Origin: Paracoccaceae bacterium
GTDB lineage: Bacteria > Pseudomonadota > Alphaproteobacteria > Rhodobacterales > Rhodobacteraceae
DNA: 10,594 bases
Direction: 5' to 3'
Assembly (NCBI GenBank): GCA_003561595.1
Contig: PWWF01000248.1
Location: 1 to 10,594, forward strand
The notes under the pieces were generated by a model. That model was not told the DNA's origin and did no database searches. It saw only the letters and a list, made by a program, of their open reading frames with translations. Positions 7,980 to 10,594 of this stretch are shown here, piece after piece. The translations under genes and the position numbers were made by a program. How positions within the stretch are numbered: position 1 is the first letter of the stretch; the number at the start of each line of letters is the position of its first letter.

Positions 7980-9167
7980 ATGAACGAACCGACACAGACG
8001 ACCGCGCTGGAGCGGTCAATCGCGATCCTGGCCGATCTGGTCAGCTTTCCGTCGGTGTCCGCCGATGGCAATCTGGCTATTACCGACTATCTGGCGCGGG
8101 CGCTGGAAGGGGCAGGCGCGCGGTTCTGGATCGAGCATGATGCGACCGGAACCAAGGCCAATCTGTTCGCCACCATCGGGCCGGACCGCGATGGCGGAGT
8201 AATCCTGTCCGGCCATACCGATGTCGTTCCCGTGGTCGATCAGGCGTGGCGCAGCGATCCCTTTACCCTGCGCCAAGAGGACGGGCGGCTTTACGGCCGG
8301 GGTAGTTGCGACATGAAGGGCTTTGTCGCGGCCTGCGTTACGATCGCGCCGCTATTCGCCCGCGCTGATCTGCAGGTGCCAGTGCATTTTGCCTTTACCT
8401 ATGATGAGGAACTCGGCTGTTTTGGCGCGCAGGCGCTTGTGGCCAGCTTGCAGGAACGCGGCATCCGCCCTGCGGCGGCAATCATCGGCGAACCGACATC
8501 CATGCAGCCGGTGGACGGGCACAAGGGTTGTTTCGAATACACGACCTGGGTGGCGGGGCTGGAAGGGCACGGATCGGCCCCTGATCGCGGTGTGAATGCT
8601 GTGGAACATGCCGCCCGGATCGTGCTGGAACTGGTGCGGCTGCGCGAAGAGCTGAAAGCCCGTGCGCCTGATGATTGCCCGTTCGACCCGCCCCATACCA
8701 CAATCAATACGGGCGTGCTGACCGGCGGGCAGGTGCATAACATCATCCCCGGCACAGCGCGCATTGACTGGGAAATGCGCCCGGTTCAGCCGTCGGATGC
8801 CACGCATGTCAAGGCAGCACTGGCGCGTCTGATCGAGGGCGAATTACTGCCCCGGATGCGGCAGACCCATCCGGCTGCCGATATCCGCACCGATGTCGTG
8901 GCCGAAGTGGCCGGGCTGGACCGGCGCGCGCAAAACCCTGCGCGCGATCTGGTCATGGCGCTGACCGGGGCGAATGAGCCGCGTCTGGTCCCCTTCGGCA
9001 CCGAGGCCGGGCTGTTCCAGTCCATCGGCATCCCGTCAGTCATCTGCGGGCCGGGCGATATTGCACAGGCGCACAAGCCGGATGAATTCGTCACGCGCGA
9101 TCAGATGGCGCAATGCCTGGACATGCTGTCACGTCTGGCAGAGCGGCTGTCGCAGCGGGGCGTCTGA
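7980..9167 (+). CDS. argE: Acetylornithine deacetylase (M20 metallopeptidase family)
   Basis: A 395-residue cytosolic Zn-dependent enzyme that hydrolyses N2-acetyl-L-ornithine to ornithine and acetate in arginine biosynthesis. The M20/ArgE dinuclear-metal site is complete: His79 and Asp81 in SGHTDVVPV, bridging Asp111 in GRGSCDMKGF, catalytic Glu143 and metal ligand Glu144 in YDEELGC, Glu171 in GEPTS, and His365 in AQAHKPDEF. The dimerisation (lid) domain is about 182-290, with GLEGHGSAPDRGVNA carrying the conserved lid histidine. The FGTEAGLFQ segment (339-347) is typical of ArgE and distinguishes it from DapE. The length fits the family. ATG 7980 has only a weak AGG at 7971-7973. Its stop is 5 bases from the stop of the convergent downstream gene. 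A related M20 deacylase cannot be fully excluded. Confidence 0.9.
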   Translation: MNEPTQTTALERSIAILADLVSFPSVSADGNLAITDYLARALEGAGARFWIEHDATGTKANLFATIGPDRDGGVILSGHTDVVPVVDQAWRSDPFTLRQEDGRLYGRGSCDMKGFVAACVTIAPLFARADLQVPVHFAFTYDEELGCFGAQALVASLQERGIRPAAAIIGEPTSMQPVDGHKGCFEYTTWVAGLEGHGSAPDRGVNAVEHAARIVLELVRLREELKARAPDDCPFDPPHTTINTGVLTGGQVHNIIPGTARIDWEMRPVQPSDATHVKAALARLIEGELLPRMRQTHPAADIRTDVVAEVAGLDRRAQNPARDLVMALTGANEPRLVPFGTEAGLFQSIGIPSVICGPGDIAQAHKPDEFVTRDQMAQCLDMLSRLAERLSQRGV

Positions 9168-9172
9168 CGCAG

Positions 9173-10021
9173 TCAGAGCTCCTCTGCCTGCAGGCGCCGC
9201 CCCAGCGCCTGCCCGACACTGCGCGAGATATCGGTGAAGACCGCGTCAAAGGCCTGAAACATCGCCTGATTGAACCGGTCGGCCAATGGGGTCTGCGCAT
9301 AGTCGATCAGTTCCCGGAACTCATCATCATCCAGCGGCTGATAGGCCATCAGGAAAAACGCCTCTATCCAGTCCTCGGTCTCGGCGCGGATCTCACCCTC
9401 CTGCGCCCAGACGATCTGCAGCAGCTCCTCGGCTGACAGCCCGTCCACGGCCCCCTCGGCATGCAGGCCGCGATAATAGGCATAGCTGGTGTTCAGCCCC
9501 AGCGACACGTTCAGATCCACCAGATCATTCGCATCGATCCGTTCGCGCACCATCGCCAGCCGCTGGCCCTGTGCCGAATCCGAAGGCGCTTCGCGCGCAT
9601 CCACGAGCGCCAGGCGCGCGGTCTCATCGACCTCATCCTCCAGCATGGCGGTGCGCGCGGAAATCTCCAGCCGCAGCACCCGCTGGCCGAGCGTCGATTG
9701 CGCGAACTCCAGTGCATCGGCGCGCAGGTCGGGGCGGTCCTGCAACTCCTCCTGCAGCACGCTTACAAACGCGTCCTCGATCCGGGTCGGGGTATAGATC
9801 TCCTCGACCTCTTGGACGAATTGCGCGCGTATCCCGCCACTCAGCGGGGCGGCATCCTCGGCCAGTACCGCGCGCCGCCCCTCGGTCGCCATGACCTCGA
9901 ACAATTCGGGCAGCAGATAGGCGTCGGACAACTCATCAGCATCGGCAGGGCGGAGGGGCGTGAGTGCAAGGCCGAACAGCAGGGCAGCGGCAAACAAGGG
10001 GCGGATCGGGGTATGGAGCAT
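9173..10021 (-). CDS. Exported DUF2059-type protein of unknown function
   Basis: 282 residues. An N-terminal signal peptide (about 1-29: hydrophobic FAAALLFGLAL, cleavage near ADA) exports an acidic, almost wholly helical protein to the periplasm. Two similar segments can be aligned by eye: ALEFAQSTLGQRVLRLEISA (about 103-122) and LIDYAQTPLADRFNQAMFQA (about 238-257). Each is a helix ending in a '(S/T)-x-x-(G/A)-x-R' step, the pattern of DUF2059 repeats (typically '...YxSPxGQ...'). The biochemical role of DUF2059 is not established. ATG 10021 is preceded by a GGAAAG element about 10 bases upstream. Assignment to DUF2059 is my reading of the pattern, not a database hit. The gene is convergent with argE with essentially no intergenic space. 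Confidence 0.8.
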   Translation of the reverse strand: MLHTPIRPLFAAALLFGLALTPLRPADADELSDAYLLPELFEVMATEGRRAVLAEDAAPLSGGIRAQFVQEVEEIYTPTRIEDAFVSVLQEELQDRPDLRADALEFAQSTLGQRVLRLEISARTAMLEDEVDETARLALVDAREAPSDSAQGQRLAMVRERIDANDLVDLNVSLGLNTSYAYYRGLHAEGAVDGLSAEELLQIVWAQEGEIRAETEDWIEAFFLMAYQPLDDDEFRELIDYAQTPLADRFNQAMFQAFDAVFTDISRSVGQALGRRLQAEEL

Positions 10022-10141
10022 AGGCGGGTCTTTCCGAGCAAGGTCAGGCTACCATAGGGACTATGAGGCGCGGCGACCAAACACTTTCCTGCGGGGTGGG
10101 CTGGCGGAGTACCAACTGACCGGAAATCGCGTCTTTTCGGC

Positions 10142-10169
10142 TTGCACCCTGACCCTGTTGCGATTATCT
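10142..10169 (+). promoter_or_regulatory. Possible tRNA-Ser promoter
   Basis: TTGCAC (10142-10147) and TTATCT (10164-10169), separated by 16 bases, could be the -35 and -10 elements of the tRNA-Ser promoter. Transcription would then start about 4 bases before the mature tRNA, an unusually short leader, and the -10 match to consensus is weak. No other good promoter is seen in the 158 bases between the DUF2059 gene start and the tRNA. Confidence 0.25.
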
Positions 10170-10179
10170 CCGCCCCGTC

Positions 10180-10269
10180 GGAGAGGTGCCGGAGTGGTCG
10201 AACGGGGCGGTCTCGAAAACCGTTGACCCTTCACGGGGTCCCAGGGTTCGAATCCCTGTCTCTCCGCCA
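10180..10269 (+). tRNA. tRNA-Ser (anticodon CGA)
   Basis: A complete class II tRNA of 90 bases with an encoded CCA end (10267-10269). The acceptor stem GGAGAGG (10180-10186) pairs with TCTCTCC (10259-10265), with one G-U at its base; the discriminator is G10266. The anticodon stem 10207-10211 pairs with 10219-10223 around loop CTCGAAA. The anticodon CGA is at 10214-10216 and reads codon UCG. A long variable arm (TTGACCCTTCACGGGGTCC region) and the T-loop GGTTCGAATCC follow. The long variable arm and G discriminator identify serine. The mature gene is intact even though an integrase gene lies just downstream, as expected when an element integrates at a tRNA 3' end and restores it. Confidence 0.97.
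10243..10269. other. Probable attachment site (att core) of the integrated element in the tRNA-Ser 3' end
   Basis: Tyrosine integrases often recombine within the T-arm to CCA part of tRNA genes. Here an integrase gene begins 143 bases after the tRNA, and base composition changes abruptly just past the CCA. The core therefore probably lies within the T-arm/acceptor segment given. The exact limits cannot be set without the second att copy, which should lie at the far end of the element outside this window. Confidence 0.45.
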
Positions 10270-10320
10270 CTTGAATTTTCAGCAAAATATATTTTTGCGA
10301 TACTATTCAAAGACTTAAAC
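10270..10320. other. AT-rich junction segment with inverted repeat and IHF-like site
   Basis: Only 13 of 51 bases here are G or C, in a window that is otherwise strongly GC-rich. It contains GCAAAA-TATAT-TTTTGC, a perfect 6-bp inverted repeat at 10282-10298. It also contains ATTCAAAGACTTA (10305-10317), which matches the IHF consensus WATCAANNNNTTR at all but one position. An AT-rich bend site beside an attachment core is common in tyrosine-recombinase att regions. The hairpin could also help end the tRNA transcript. Confidence 0.4.
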
Positions 10321-10359
10321 AGAAGCGTGCAGCTTGGCGGATCGCCACGACCTTGAATT

Positions 10360-10395
10360 GCTACCCATTTCGCTACACATTCTGCTACACAAGCC
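10360..10395. repeat. Three tandem 12-bp imperfect repeats (GCTAC-type) upstream of the integrase
   Basis: Three back-to-back 12-base units start at 10360, 10372 and 10384: GCTACCCATTTC, GCTACACATTCT and GCTACACAAGCC. All share GCTACxCA. The array ends 17 bases before the integrase start. Such directly repeated short boxes beside att suggest arm-type integrase sites, excisionase sites, or an operator controlling the integrase. Confidence 0.6.
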
Positions 10396-10412
10396 ATGCT
10401 TGAGGGAGCGGG

Positions 10413-10594
10413 ATGTCCATTCACAAACGCGGGGAAATCTGGGCGCTGAAGCGACGGGTTCCGGCCCGGTACGCAAGCGTCGAGAAGCGACCAGTTGTCT
10501 GGGTCAGCCTCAAGACCGACTCGGAAACCACGGCGCGGCACAAGGCTGATCAGGTCTGGCAGGGGCTGGTAGCGTCTTGGGAAGCGCGGCTGGC
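10413..10594 (+). CDS. Tyrosine-recombinase integrase, N-terminal part (DUF6538-type), cut by window end
   Basis: The open frame from ATG 10413 runs off the window with 60 full codons and no stop. The translation begins MSIHKRGEIWALKRRVPARY and continues with VWVSLKTDSETTARHKADQVW. The pattern 'basic/aromatic strand, RRVPxxY, VxxSLKTxxxxxARxxA' is the N-terminal DUF6538-like domain found in many phage and genomic-island tyrosine recombinases. The catalytic Arg-His-Arg-Tyr domain would lie beyond the window. GAGGGAG at 10402-10408 is a ribosome-binding site with rather short spacing (4 bases). The gene reads away from the adjacent tRNA-Ser, with the tRNA and three 12-bp repeats upstream, so it is the first gene of an element integrated at that tRNA. 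An ATG at 10396 is in a different frame and was not used. Confidence 0.8.
   Translation, partial: MSIHKRGEIWALKRRVPARYASVEKRPVVWVSLKTDSETTARHKADQVWQGLVASWEARL

Noticed and set aside
10061..10541. Minus-strand ORFs over the tRNA-Ser, including the GGETGIRTLGP and RQGFEPW stretches
   Set aside because: These are translations of the antisense of tRNA-Ser and its surroundings. The peptides are familiar false 'hypothetical proteins' in many genomes, and the tRNA fully explains the conservation.
10334..10549. Plus-strand ORF of 71 codons overlapping the integrase start
   Set aside because: It is in a different frame from the recognisable DUF6538-like sequence, and most of its length is the repeat region and a shadow of the integrase.

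Overview
The window looks like a chromosomal segment of a GC-rich alphaproteobacterium, most likely Rhodobacteraceae/Paracoccaceae. This rests on the high GC of the coding regions, the long (725-residue) UvrB with a basic tail, and the general look of the proteins. The organism assignment is inferred from impression, not from a search.

Layout: (1) 150-3415, plus strand, is a tightly packed, translationally coupled five-gene operon for an ECF-type Ni2+/Co2+ importer. It encodes an uncharacterised exported protein with a His-rich C-terminus, a NikL-like exported and membrane-anchored accessory protein, the metal-binding S-component CbiM/NikM, the transmembrane coupling protein CbiQ/NikQ, and the ATPase CbiO/NikO. 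No cbiN is present; the two exported proteins sit where CbiN or NikN would be expected. A structured leader (about 15-112) precedes the operon. (2) 3543-5720, minus strand, is uvrB (nucleotide excision repair), convergent with the transporter operon. (3) 5828-7928, plus strand, is a Na+/phosphate-cotransporter-family protein with a PhoU-like cytosolic tail, followed by a small basic protein of unknown function. (4) 7980-9167, plus strand, is argE (arginine biosynthesis). It runs convergently, with only 5 bp between stops, into a DUF2059-type exported protein on the minus strand (9173-10021). (5) 10180-10269 is a complete tRNA-Ser(CGA) with encoded CCA. Just beyond it lies a sharply AT-rich stretch with several short repeats, and then the start of a tyrosine-recombinase (DUF6538-type N-terminus) integrase that runs off the window end.

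The first 10.2 kb are ordinary core genome. The last roughly 325 bases appear to be the left edge of an integrated element (prophage, ICE or genomic island) that used the tRNA-Ser 3' end as its attachment site. The two places most worth a second look are the accessory proteins and leader of the metal transporter, and the repeat-rich att/integrase control region.
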